From assembly GCA_016169945.1 (NCBI GenBank), contig JADLSH010000318.1, positions 1,708,501-1,772,500 on the forward strand: DNA of 64,000 bases. Reading direction: 5' to 3'. The position numbers and the translations under genes were made by a program. The stretch comes from Trachythela sp. YZ-2020 (Eukaryota; Cnidaria; Anthozoa; Malacalcyonacea; Clavulariidae). The notes below the pieces were generated by a model that did no database searches, was not told where the DNA came from, and was given only the letters and a program-made list of their open reading frames with translations. Below are positions 11,101-22,600 of this stretch, piece by piece. The first letter of the stretch is position 1. Each line of letters starts with the position of its first letter.

Positions 11101-14100
11101 TGGGTATGGGTTAGGCGGACATGGGTATGGGTTAGGCGGACTAGGCCTGGGATGTGGAGGATGTGGTTATGCGTACAAGTCCAAAATTGGAAAAGACGGA
11201 AAAGCAAAACGCGAACTTGTTTATGCATGCGATAAAAACAAGGACAATGCCAAGCGATGTTACGGTGGGTTAGCCGGATTCGGGTTGCCCTGGGGTTTCC
11301 CCGGTTTGGGTGGACAAGGTGGGTTTGGATTAGGGGGATTGGGCAATGGGTTGTATGCTGGTGGGTTGTACGGACATGGGTTATATGGACATGGGTTAGG
11401 CGGACATGGGTATGGGTTAGGCGGACATGGGTATGGGTTAGGCGGACATGGGTATGGGTTAGGCGGACATGGGTATGGGTTAGGCGGACTAGGCCTGGGA
11501 TGTGGGGGATGTGGTTATGCGTACAAGTCCAAAATTGGAAAAGACGGGAAAGCAAAACGCGAACTTGTTTATGCATGCGATAAAAACAAGGACAATGCCA
11601 AGCGATGTTACGGTGGGTTAGCCGGATTCGGGTTGCCCTGGGGTTTCCCCGGTTTGGGTGGACTAGGTGGGCTTGGATTAGGGGGATTGGGCAATGGGTT
11701 GTATGCTGATGGGTTATACGGACATGGGTATGGGTTAGGCGGACATGGGTATGGGTTAGGCGGACATGGGTATGGGTTAGGCGGACATGGGTATGGGTTA
11801 GGCGGACTAGGTCTGGGATGTGGGGGGTGTGGTTATGCGTACAAGTCCAAAATTGGAAAAGACGGGAAAGCAAAACGCGAACTTGTTTATGCATGCGATA
11901 AGAATAAGAAAAACGCCAAGCGATGTTTCGGTGGATGGGGAGGCTACCCTGGCTGGGGTGGTTTTGGCGGTTTCGGGGGGTATGGTTTAGGAGGATTTGG
12001 GTGGAGTCCTGGCCTTTGGGGAGGGGGGAATGGCTTGTATGGTGATGGGTATGGGTTAGGCCATGGTTTTGGCCATGGTCTCGACCATGGTCTAGGTCTG
12101 GGCTGTGGTGGTTGTGGCTGGGCTTATAAATCAAAGGTCGACAAGGACGGTAAAACCAAACGCGATCTAGTCTACGCTTGCGATAAGAATAAGAAGAACG
12201 CTAAGCGATGTTTCGGTGGCTTCGGGTTGGGAGGAGGTTTTGGGCACGGGTTTGGCGGTCATGGTTTGGGAGTAGCGAGTCATGGGTATGATGTTGGTTA
12301 TCCCTACTTTGGATACGGGTGTCTGGGATGTGGATTTGGTGGATGTGGAGGTGGAGGCGGTTTCGGAGGATGTGGGGGAGGAGACTGTGGCGGTTTTGGA
12401 GGATGTGGGGGTGGAGGTTTTGGAGGATGTGGGGGTGGAGGCTGTGGCGGTTTTGGGGGATGTGGGGGTGGAGGCTGTGGCGGTTTTGGAGGGTGTGGGG
12501 CGTTTTATAGGTCGAAAGTCGATAAAAACGGAAAAACTAAAAGAGAGTTAGTATATGGATGTCCTAGGAAGGAGAAGGGCGCCAATGCTAAGAAGAGATT
12601 TCTAAGCCCGTTTGCTATAGGCGGTTATGGAGCGTGGCCGTATGGTGGGATGTCACATCAGGGTTTTTATGATTATGGGTCTGCACCCCTAGCTAGGACA
12701 GCCATGGGCTTCGGGCCAGGGAGAGGTGTAGGCGTTGATTGCAGTGGTTGCGGGTGGGCTGAGAAGTCGACTATCACTAAAGATGGGAAAACCAAAAGGA
12801 ATATGGTATACAGGTGTGATAAGAAGGCGGCAAAGAAGCACGGGTGTTTTGCCGACTTACATGCATTTTGGGACGGACTCCACCACTGGGGATGGGGTGG
12901 CCAAGGGCATGGGGGATTTGGATATGGGGGATGTGGGCTAGGTGGGGGTTGTGGAATGGGGGGAGGCTGTGGTTTGGGGGAGGCTGTGGTTTAGGAGGAG
13001 GTTGCGGATTTGGAGGAGGGTGTGGTCTTGGAGGGGGGTGCGGAGTTGGAGGAGGATGTTTAGGAGGTGGTTGTGGATTTGGGGGCGGTTGTGGTCTAGG
13101 GGGGTTCGGAGGTGGTGGAGGGCTCGGAGGTGGTTGGGGTTTAGGAGGGTGTTATAGATCAAAGGTTACCAAGGGGGGTAAAGCCTCCAAACGACATATC
13201 TGTGATAGCCCTCTAGCCCATGCCCCATTCACAGGTCTGCGTAACCGGTTTAATGCTGGTTTTGGGCCGTATGCCCGTGGACCGTGGTGGGGAGGTTATG
13301 CCGTAGGGTTGTACCCAGGGCTTGGACCATACAGTTTTGGAGTTGTGAGTAAATCAAAGGTTGCAAAGGGTAAGGCATCTAAGAAATGTGGAATTGGAGG
13401 TTGTGCTGGTGGGTTAGGTCTTGGTTGGGGTGGTTATCAAGGACCATCCAGTACAGAATGGGGCTACCCAGGATCTGGTTTTGGGACCTACCCTCCCCGC
13501 TTTCCCTGGATGAAGACATTCCCCTGGGCGAGGTCTAAGATCCATAAAGATGAAAAGGGGGATAAACGGGGGAATATCCCAACAAAAAAGCAGACAATCC
13601 ATTTAGGATACGGTTATGCCAGCGGTGATAACTATAGGCTAGGCTTTGGGTTTGGGGGTATGGGTGGGTTAGACCCCTTCCAAACGTTAGGATCTCATGC
13701 CAGTAATGCCCCTGGAGGACCGGAAGCCCAGCACGTATTTGGAAGATCCCATGTTCCACGGCAAGTGATTGGCTTCCCAGGCCACGCCCATGGTCATTTT
13801 GGTGGTCACTTTGGAGGTCATGGTATTGGCCCTGCCTACCCAGGACCCGGTGGTCACCCTGTCACACATCCAGGATTCTCTACAATGGGATACCCAGGTC
13901 ATGCCATAGCAACCACTGATATAAAGAAGGTATGTTTCCATTATTAAGGTATGTTTACATGCTGCAATTTGTCAGGTCGATTTTAAGATATATGTATATT
14001 TATATTATACATATATAGATGTATTCGCACAATTGTCTACACCACACTAAATTTCATATAATTCTGAATTGTTTAGGGTAAAGTTCCAGATGATTCAGCC

Positions 14101-16363
14101 TCCAAGAGACAACTTCATGGACCTCTTGCCGGCCATATGGGTCATCCTGATGCACTTCTAGCACACGGCCCAGGAGGAGTATTGCCTGGCCATGGAAATG
14201 GATTGTTGGGGGCTGGACTTTTAGGACATGGTCCTGGATTGCTAGGACATGGTCCTGGATTGCTGGGCCATGGTCCTGGATTGCTGGGACATGGGCCAGG
14301 ATTGCTGGGACATGGACCAGGATTGCTGGGTGGTCATGCTGGACCCCTTGGAGGACATGGTCATTTTCCTGGACAGCCCATCACGCACCCTGGGTTTTCC
14401 ACATTAGGATACCCTGGTCATGCGATGGCCACACTTGATATCAAAGTAAGTGCAAAAATGCTATAATTCATAGTTCAATTTGCAGTCTGCAGTTGACAAT
14501 AGGCATCCACCATTCATAGAAAGCACTTATTTTTGGAAGATCAAAACTTTAATAGATATTTACAGAAAACTTTTTAAACCGGTGTCTGCTATTTTGAACT
14601 GAGTAGTCACTTAAAGCACTACCATGCTGCAGATGGTGGTCAAACATCAGTGAGTCATCAGAAGCAAATAAATAGAGAGATGTAGTTTAAGACTTGTTCC
14701 TATGAGTATCAACATTTCTGAAGTTAACCACCATCTGTTGCCCTTGTAATATTCACTGAAACTGACAAATTCTAACTATAATTAAATGTTAATTTGATTA
14801 CTGCCATCTTACCTTTCAGAACAAAATCCCAAAAAGGAACGGCCGTCCAAAACGTCAAGCGATAATGGCTGCACCAGTTCCACGTTTCTTGGCTGGCATC
14901 CCAGGACCCGCAATGCATGCCCCTGTCTTGGCAGGTTTTGCCCCGGCAATTGCTTCAGCTCCTCTAGCAGCTCCTCTAGCAGCACCGCTAACAGCTGCAA
15001 TGTCGAATCCTCTTGTACCATCGTTTATCCATCAACCCATGGTGTTCCCTGCTCCAATGATGCCGCAAGTCGTGCCAATTTCTGCGGCAGGACAACCTTT
15101 AAGTAAGTAGATATAATAGTTTAGGCCTGCCGAGTTTTACTATTTTTCACACACACAATTGCATAAACCTTATCAGCTAACATGTTTTTTGCTGCTGCAA
15201 ATTATACAAACATAATACAATAAACATATTATGTCACTCATTATAAAGTCTATTGCTGATTGTCCATAAGTTCTCAAAGCACAAAAGTTACTCTTATATT
15301 AAAGCTATAATTATTGTGAGATAAAGATGCGGTAAAGTCCGTTCTGCGCATGTGTACATTGCAACCTTCAGATTGTGATTTTCTTGTGATACAACTACAG
15401 TTTAACTAGGTGGTATGTTCTTGCAAAGCTTGATCGTGCCCTTGATCATTTATATTATTTGTCTTCGTTTATAAAGTTCATTATTTAGATAAAAAAATCT
15501 AAACAAAGCGTGAAAATTAACGCACTGTACCGCATCTTTGGGTCATCTTTAAATGTCAAACAGCATTTATACCACAACATAACTCATCTCACCTTATTAA
15601 AAAATCGCCACTCTACACATTGTTTAAAACTTTGAGCACAAAAAGTACATTTACATTTAACGTACAAAATTTTCATTGAAAATAATTCTAAAATTCTCTT
15701 TTCGCCATACTTTCGCTTTCGTGCTATTGAGGCACAAGCCGTGCAATCTCCCAGTGTCCCACACCTAATCTGCGAACGGGCATAGCTCTGGATATAAGAT
15801 TGGCCCACTGGATTGGCCAAGGTGCCAAGCCAATCTCGTTCCCCGAGCCCGCGATCCTTCGGGGGAAGGAACGGGGGGTGCCAAGCCTTCTTACTGCTTT
15901 TAGTGCCTAGACCTCTAAGCAAGAAATAAATTTAGAAGCTCTGGAGCAATCAAGTATATTATCACAGTATATTATCACGCGATCGACAATTTGACTTTAT
16001 CCAATCATTGTATTTTTATCGTCAGCTGTAAGCCAATTTTTTGCCTAAATGAAGTACTAACTTTATTTATACTAGATAGCTCTATCAGTTCTAAACTGTT
16101 CTACAAGAAAAAACCTGCAGTGTTTGGTAGAGTCAAACTGGAAGCATTCTTCTCACATGTGACTGAGGTGAAATTATAATCAGACAACCGCAAATTCCAT
16201 CGAAGGCCAGTAACAAAGGTGAAAGACACATGCACTAAGTCCACTAACCACTGTGCCATGCAAGATTTTAGCACATCTTTATTTTTCATTTTCCACAGCT
16301 GCACAAGGACTGACCATACCAATCCAACACGCAGGAGCTCCAGTTTTTCCAATGGGAAAGTAA
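8189..16363 (+). CDS. Gene B: giant secreted Gly-rich modular protein with acidic N-terminal repeat (frame break in exon 1)
   Basis: Coding exons are 8189-13929, 14077-14445, 14820-15102 and 16299-16363, ending in TAA; all joins are in phase. The start has a clear signal peptide (LLILCLCLALTTLAQS) and a KREKR-like site. Residues 60-188 are an acidic Ser/Asp/Glu/His heptad repeat. From about 205 on, Gly-rich blocks (GLGHGY, GGCGGG) alternate with a Lys module, YKSKIGKDGKTKR. Ten copies have the Cys layout CGGC...YAC...KRC; about nine more are Cys-free or divergent. Exons 2-4 are His/Gly/Pro- and Ala/Pro-rich. The frame is broken by one base in a G run at 12976-12980; both sides clearly code. 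The repaired length would be about 2,150 residues. No catalytic domain. Likely roles are a cross-linked structural matrix or a dibasic-processed precursor. Unnamed. Confidence 0.85.
8366..8752 (+). repeat. 21-bp coding minisatellite: acidic heptad repeat in gene B
   Basis: About 17-18 units of 7 residues run from SSEDE through SSTSEDD to ESDSHEH. Early units carry Thr-Ser, later ones Ser-His. Most units hold an S-x-E or S-x-D site, the consensus of the secretory-pathway kinase Fam20C, so phosphorylation is plausible but unproven. Confidence 0.75.
10108..12200 (+). repeat. Tandem module plus Gly-block repeats (about 285-365 bp) inside gene B
   Basis: Units starting near 10108, 10471, 10815, 11150, 11500, 11816 and 12101 each hold one Cys/Lys module and one Gly-rich block. 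Copies near 11150, 11500 and 11816 are almost identical at the DNA level, so they are recent duplicates or have been homogenised. Inside them are short runs of 18 bp (TTAGGACATGGTTACGGG, 10345-10470) and 21 bp (GGCGGACATGGGTATGGGTTA, 11060-11810). Confidence 0.85.
12976..12980 (+). other. Single-base frame break in gene B
   Basis: The unit GGAGGCTGTGGTTTG is followed by five G; the repeat pattern predicts six. Before it the coding frame is that of 8189; after it the same kind of Gly-Cys repeat and Lys module continue in the frame of 13945. Without the extra G the frame ends at 12994. A homopolymer sequencing error, a null allele or a true frameshift are all possible; the first is most likely. 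Confidence 0.8.
14077..14445 (+). CDS. Exon 2 of gene B, a partial copy of the end of exon 1
   Basis: It encodes 123 residues with six GLLGHGP units. The exon ends in HPGFSTLGYPGHAMATLDIK, matching the end of exon 1 (HPGFSTMGYPGHAIATTDIK). Both are followed by phase-0 introns and then a Lys/KR module, a sign of exon duplication. Confidence 0.8.
16068..16270 (-). mobile_element. SINE copy, reverse orientation, in the last intron of gene B
   Basis: It contains the SINE blocks CTAGATAGCTCTATCAGTTC, TGCAGTGTTTGGTAGAGTC and TGAAATTATAATCAGACAAC, and ends near CACTAACCACTGTGCC, the inverse of the SINE A-box region. The middle block (gtccagtaagg...) is deleted. Confidence 0.65.
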
Positions 16364-17001
16364 ACGATGCGTCGAAGAAGAAATCATGGACATGAAATCG
16401 AACTTTTGTATACGAAGTCATATGTAGATACAGAACTGCCGCGTTGCATTGTAGTAACGAATATCAAACGCGCACTAGCTCAAGATTGTAGGTTCACATA
16501 GTCGACAAGCGAATAATGTCAAACGGGAAAGTTAGGATTGTTAAAAATTAACTGTGAACATTGGTTGTATATTTGATATATTTTTCATTTCGTTTTACAA
16601 AAAGATAATGAAATTGAAAATTGATTGTGAGTTCAGTATTTCACAGTCTCTCTATTTTTGTGGGTCTCAAGTACACACGTAAAAATCTCACATCTTGCCA
16701 AGCTTATCAACAAGTTGTAACAATGCTGTCATTTATGACTGCTACAAGTTGTTGAATTGCAGGACGATAACAAGTTGTTGGAACAACTTGTAACAAGTCT
16801 GTTGAGTGAACAACCTTGTAGCAAGTTCACCAAGTTGTCAACCAGCTGGGAACAAGCAGTGCGAACACATCCTGATAACAAGTTGTTGACACAGCATTGG
16901 GCATTGGTAGAAGTCTGCTGCAGGTTTGTTACAACTTGTGCGTTTTTACGTGTGTAAGTCAAATTTGGCCAAATTTTCATGTCAATTTCATAGTACAATC
17001 T
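16364..17001. other. Short convergent intergenic region with a MITE
   Basis: Between the ends of gene B and the orphan ORF. It holds an inverted-repeat element at about 16673-16955 (ACACACGTAAAAA and TTTTTACGTGTGT, flanked by AAGT on both sides), whose interior repeats AACAAGTTGTTG-like words. A fragment of the same family lies near 37865-37940. Confidence 0.55.
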
Positions 17002-17838
17002 TCAAATCACAAATAATGATTCGTCAAAAATCTTAATTCCTGGCAATTCCTTCGGCGTATACATACTGACATTCATTTGCGAGACCTCAATCTGTGGGGG
17101 AGTCGGGGCGAGTAGTTTCCAGGCTTCAATTTGTTTCTCGGACCATCCTTCTTGAGACATTGGCGAAATCTTGCGTGTACTCGCGCGGGAACTTAAACTA
17201 CGCGCGTGTGTTCGCGAACTATCCTCGAAACGAACATTTTTTGAAGTCATGGGTCGAGCTTGAGAATTCCAGCGAACAGACCCGATTGCTTTCCGATTAA
17301 AGTCCGACAATATAGCTGAAGCTGCTCGTACTCGCCGTCGGAGAGAGCCGGAGGTTTCCGAAGATGAATAGCCGCTGTCAGGCGCAGATGTAAAACTCAG
17401 AGCAGAATACGTAGTTCTTTCGGGAATTCTTTGTTTCTCACTTAAACTTTGAAATAATAGATATCCTCCTGTCTCCAAATCTGGGAATCTCGCTAAACTT
17501 GAGTTAATGCTCGTTAATTTTCTCTCATTTGTTTGACATTCATGGCAATTTCCATTGCTTAAAACTTCACAGTAGATCGAATCCATATTCCTTCTCTTAG
17601 AGCTAAAATGTTTTCCATTTTTGTAAGGAAACACGCTACTCTCCGTCCAACCTTTGAGGCTTGGATCTATGTCTACATAGACATCTAAAGTTTTGTTGTT
17701 AATGATCTTCACTTTGTTGTCCGTCTCATTTGAAAGTCGTTTTGGTTCGGTTTCATACGCTCTATTTTTCTCATCTGAAAACTGTATTCCTTTTGTACCA
17801 ATATGCATGTTTGAACTACGTTTGCCATACTTCTTCAT
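17002..17838 (-). CDS. Orphan ORF, 278 aa, unknown function
   Basis: An uninterrupted 278-codon frame starting at ATG 17838 and ending in TGA. A splice acceptor TTTCAG lies 9 bases upstream of the ATG, so a non-coding 5' exon is likely. The protein is hydrophilic and Ser/Arg-rich, with no signal peptide or membrane segment. The centre is basic (SLRRRVRAASAILSDFNRKA). The C-terminus is more ordered, with WSEKQIEAWKLLAPTPPQIE. I recognise no family. The length, non-repetitive composition and splice context favour a real gene, probably lineage-restricted. It is convergent with gene B and in the same direction as TNPO3. Confidence 0.55.
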   Translation of the reverse strand: MKKYGKRSSNMHIGTKGIQFSDEKNRAYETEPKRLSNETDNKVKIINNKTLDVYVDIDPSLKGWTESSVFPYKNGKHFSSKRRNMDSIYCEVLSNGNCHECQTNERKLTSINSSLARFPDLETGGYLLFQSLSEKQRIPERTTYSALSFTSAPDSGYSSSETSGSLRRRVRAASAILSDFNRKAIGSVRWNSQARPMTSKNVRFEDSSRTHARSLSSRASTRKISPMSQEGWSEKQIEAWKLLAPTPPQIEVSQMNVSMYTPKELPGIKIFDESLFVI

Positions 17839-19455
17839 TGAAAAGATCTGAAAGTTACTAATATTTATACAAGCTTTATCTTAGCCACTTTCTAAAACTT
17901 TCAAACCTTAACTTTGTATATAGCAATTTCAAATTATGCTTTGTAATTCAGTCGGTCAAAAACAAGCTACTAGATTTTCCACAAGTAGTAACTGTAATTC
18001 CTGTTTCATTAGTTAAGGTTATAATACATACTTGAAAACCATTAAATCCCAATCTTGTTTTAAATGTACAAGTTCTTGACATAAAATTCCAAATATAATA
18101 GCCGTTCCAACCTTGTTGTTGTGCACTATTTTTCTTTCAAAATTCTTCGTCGTTTTTCAAAAATCCTTTTCCAATTGCTTGGTCATGGTTTGCCATGAAA
18201 TACTTTCCAGCTAAATCATTTAACTAAAGCTTTTGTTATCGTTGAAGATTCAGCGTTCAGTGTATCTTTGTTGGAACAGCTTATTCAAGCTTTAGACATC
18301 TTTGAAAACACTCCTTTTATTTGGTTTACTAATAAGAACCAGCTTATACCTGCGTTGACCGTTTTTATGTGGATTACAGCTATCATTTGAAGCAAGATTT
18401 ACAACTCGAAATTGTTTTCCAAAGGAAAATGCAAGAACACAATCAAAGTTTATAATACAACGCATTTCCCATCTTACTATATCATTAATTTTCCGCCTTC
18501 TCTTTCTCATTAATTCAATGTAACCACAGCAACCTTCGAAATGCTTTGTCAAATAAACAGTAATTAGTCGCTATTAAACTTAAGTGTCCTTTTATTGGCT
18601 TTAAGCTATTTGTATACCGCATGTTAGACGGAAAAATCGTTTCTTAATGAAAAATTAATTGAACATTTTGCAAAGTTATGAATGTGTCAAGAACTTGTAT
18701 TGTGGAATGACGAAAAGGAAACTCGGAGATGACATTTTGTGCCAAAATGTATTATGAAAAATAGGTTTGATTTAAATGGTCAATATTTATTGTGAACATT
18801 ATGAGTTAATAGTAAGGTGTATAGACATTTTGAAACTGCCAGAAGTTCTACTAAGCTTGTTTTGCTATCGCTGGCTGACGAAACACGGTAAAATTGCAAT
18901 GTTTCGTTATAAATAGACACAGGAGGACATCGAAAACCTCAAGGAAACTTATATCGGACAATAAAACGTGTATTTAAAACGTGGGGTCCAGTGTAGGTGT
19001 CCATCCGTGCTCTTTGGGGAGTAAGTAAATAAAGATTAAAGTATAACGACCAGGTTAAACATGGAGATTAAATTATTTAGCCGAAATTAAGTTTGTTAAA
19101 ACCCCGCAGAAAACTAACAATAAACGTATATGGAAATGAAATTTAGCACAAATTCATTCATGTTTTCTATATATTTGTTATATACTTCACAAACACTATA
19201 AAATTCATGCCTTTAAAATATATAAAATCGTTCAGCCCTATCGTATACTTAGATTCTTAGCATTGTTCACTGAGCTAGTTATTGCCTCTGAAGAGTCCAG
19301 AGGCATTAAAATATTCTCATTTTATTTACATATTTAGCTTACTTGGTCGTTCTTTCGTGGGATTCACATTACCTCGAAGTCCTTTCGTGTTTTCCACGCG
19401 TGATCCACGCGAGGGTTTATCCATTTCACGCACTCGTCTCGCAGTGTCCTCATAT
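17839..19455. other. Region between the orphan ORF and TNPO3; no gene seen
   Basis: AT-rich. An 86-codon frame at 18292-18552 (minus) lacks splice or family support. A minus-strand AATAAA (TTTATT at 19321-19326), about 130 nt past the TNPO3 stop, is a plausible TNPO3 polyadenylation signal. Confidence 0.4.
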
Positions 19456-19612
19456 TTACTCGTATAGTCTGGAAAATGACCGCGCAGCTCTCGATACGAA
19501 TTTGCCAGCATCAGCACTGAAATAAAAATGAACAGAATGAGTGTTTACCACCATCATCATCATCACCATCATCATCACCATCATCATCACCATCATCATC
19601 ACCATCATCATC

Positions 19613-19644
<32 letters not shown>

Positions 19645-22600
19645 CATCACCATCATCACCGTCACTTAGCTAACCTTGTAACACCATGATGAAATTCCAT
19701 AATCTGTTGTCTGGTAACTATTGCTGTGCCACTCACAGTCTGTGTTGGTAACATCTCTAGTGCTTTGGCCAACCAGTTACTGGCTTGCTAAAGAGGAATT
19801 AATACCACAATTAACGAGTTAAACTGGGAGAACAGTTTAGAACTGATAGAGCTATCCAGTATAAATAAAGTTAGTTTAGTTTAGGTTTCCTCCAGTAGTA
19901 TAACACTGGACCAATAAGAGATAACCTTTACTGGACCTCTCGAGAGAACCGTTTAGAACTGATATAGCTATCTAGTATAAAGTTAGTTTACATCAAACCA
20001 ACCTCTTTATTGTATCTTAACATTTCCCAGAAAACTTCGCCTACACTCGGTACCATATATGAAGGAATTTTCCCAGCACATGCTTGCACTAAACCTACAA
20101 TATTTAGAAAGCAGAAAGTTTTAAAAATTATAGCTCGCCGCCATTCAAATATAGCTGGCTTTCAGTAACCGTTCCAATGGGAGTCAACTTCAAATGTATT
20201 GACACTTACACACAAGGTCAGTACATATGCAGGGGTTGAAATTGGGAGAATATTTTAGTCGCCCAAGTGACTACCAGGGAATAAAATCTGGTCGCAAAAT
20301 TTAATACCAGGTCGCCCTATATCAATGAAGGCTTATTGATCAATAAATTTATAGTATCTATCATTTTAGATTTCCGCAATTATTATATCATGCTGTGAGA
20401 AAAGACAATACATTATTTTACGTTTCTGAGATAAACAGTATTGTCTGGATTTATTACCGGTTTTCCACAAGTGTGAAAACAAATATAGCTACCACAGCCG
20501 ATATAGGACATTGGGCTATTTGACAGTTGACCTCTCTGAGTATAAAAACAATGCATGAATATTTCTCATTCATAGGTAGATATGTTTGTTTGGTAGATAT
20601 GAATATTTCTCATCCATAGGTAGATATGTGTTATGAAGTATTTATTATCTTTGTATATAATAAAAGTAAAAAGAAACAGCCGTTTCATATGTGGCAAATC
20701 ATAGGCAAAAGCAGAATAAAATATTGTAAAGAATATACGACATAATTATATGTAAACCTCGATGTAAACAATGTTGTTGGAGTCGGATTGACGTTTGTTG
20801 AACATTTATAATTGGTTATTTCAAACAGGATATTAAGAAAGTCTTTGGGAAATTTAAATTTCTTGACTATAAACTTCTGTCACAGGTATATCTTAACATC
20901 AATATTTTTTGCTCAGTCGCCACAAGGGCGACCTTTGCAAAAGATCTGATCGCCAGATGGAAAATTTGGCCGCAATTGGCGACCTGGCGCCCGCTTATTT
21001 CAACCCCTGATATGGTGAACAATTTAGTCACGGACACTCTGATACCCATATTTCCTTTTGAGTTGAATGTTCAGATGATGGTACATATACTCAGAATATT
21101 CATAACTAATCCACTCGTTCACATCCATGAAAAGAGAAAAATCGCACTAGAAATCGCAGCAAAAATCGCCCGTGTGAACTGGCCTTTAGAGTTGATCATC
21201 ATGTGCTGCACTGCCCACACATAGCGACACCAACCTATTTAACTTAGCATTACCTATAGTAATTTCTTGTCCATGCTTTGTCATCATTTGACCAATTAAG
21301 TTTCGTAAAGTTGCGGAATCTAAACTCGGATTTAGTTCACTTGGACCATGTATAAGATCACGAAGAAAAGTCATCACAGATGCATTAGCTTCTCTATGTG
21401 ACAACGATGCTGCCGCCACTGCGCATTTGACAAGATTGTCTGCAACTGAACATTTGAGAAACTCTACTGGACATGTTTGAACACATCTAGAGAAAGAAAA
21501 TGAAGTTGTATAAGACTTCGGTTCTAAACTATTCCAAGAAAAAATATATCTCCAGTGTATACTCCTCACCTTGTACAAAGTCTGAAAAGATCGTCGACTG
21601 TGTCAGGATGATGGACAAAAGCATCACTACTCGATAAGAATAAGAATGTCGGGGGACAGAAAGCCTAAAAAAAAAATCATTCGTATTTTTATACAGTCTT
21701 TTATACAATAAGGTTGCCTAGATGCACAGAGAGGAACTCAAAGCCCCAAAACTAGCTATTGGATTTGGCAATGCCAAGGAATTGGCACCCCCTGCCAAAT
21801 TTAAGGGGGTGTATACCCTCCCAGTAAATCCATTCCTGCATAAGGATTCCACTGCCCTACTTACCTCGAGCATTTGTACAAGACCTGGTACACAGTTCTT
21901 GTTGGTACCAAATTCATCTACTAATATACTCCCAAGATACAGGAAACATGAATGATGTGTGGCTGAGTAGACTTGAACCATTTGACTGACCAACTGACCC
22001 AATAACGGAATGAAGTGTGGTCCCAGACACCGGATAATAAATCTCACACATCTAAATAAAGATATAACATGGAAATCTTTTACACAAGTGAAGAAAACAC
22101 CGTTGTTGGGATGTTGATGAAACAGTGGTTAGTGCATGTACTGTATCTTTCAAATCTGTGATCGAGGTTTGATTCCTGCAATATGCAGTTGTCTGACTAT
22201 AATTCACCTCAGTCGCATATGAGAAGAATGCTTCCTGCTTGACTTGACCAAACACTGCAGGTTCTAATTAATCACATATAGTCAGGGGCGTAAATAGTGG
22301 GGAGTGTGACACCCCCCAATGTGTAGAATTGGCATTTTTTTCGGGCAAATTTACCAATTTCGTCGGGCAAAAATGAGGCCCAAAAATGTTGTTGTAATAT
22401 TTTGAGAAAATTTGGGGGGTTTTTAATCGAAAAACCGTTAAAAATTAGGGGAAAATTTAACGAATTGTGATTCCTCGTGTCACGAAACATAACAGTGTCG
22501 AGAAATTTACAGTGTAATTCCGAAAAATTTGGGCGAGCGGGGGGTGAAACGTTTTAGTCATTTTCTGTCGGGCAAAATTGGTTCATCCCCATAATGTTGT

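Noticed and set aside
10848..12134. 428-codon minus-strand frame rich in THTHVRLTH
   Set aside because: It is the antisense of the Gly/His repeat of gene B. The periodic sequence avoids stops on both strands; no start context, splice sites or family match.
12950..12994. Programmed ribosomal frameshift in gene B
   Set aside because: No slippery heptamer with a downstream structure was identified, and a missing G in a homopolymer of a repeat explains it more simply.
18292..18552. 86-codon minus frame upstream of the orphan ORF
   Set aside because: No splice sites link it in phase to the ORF at 17838, and it has no recognisable domain.
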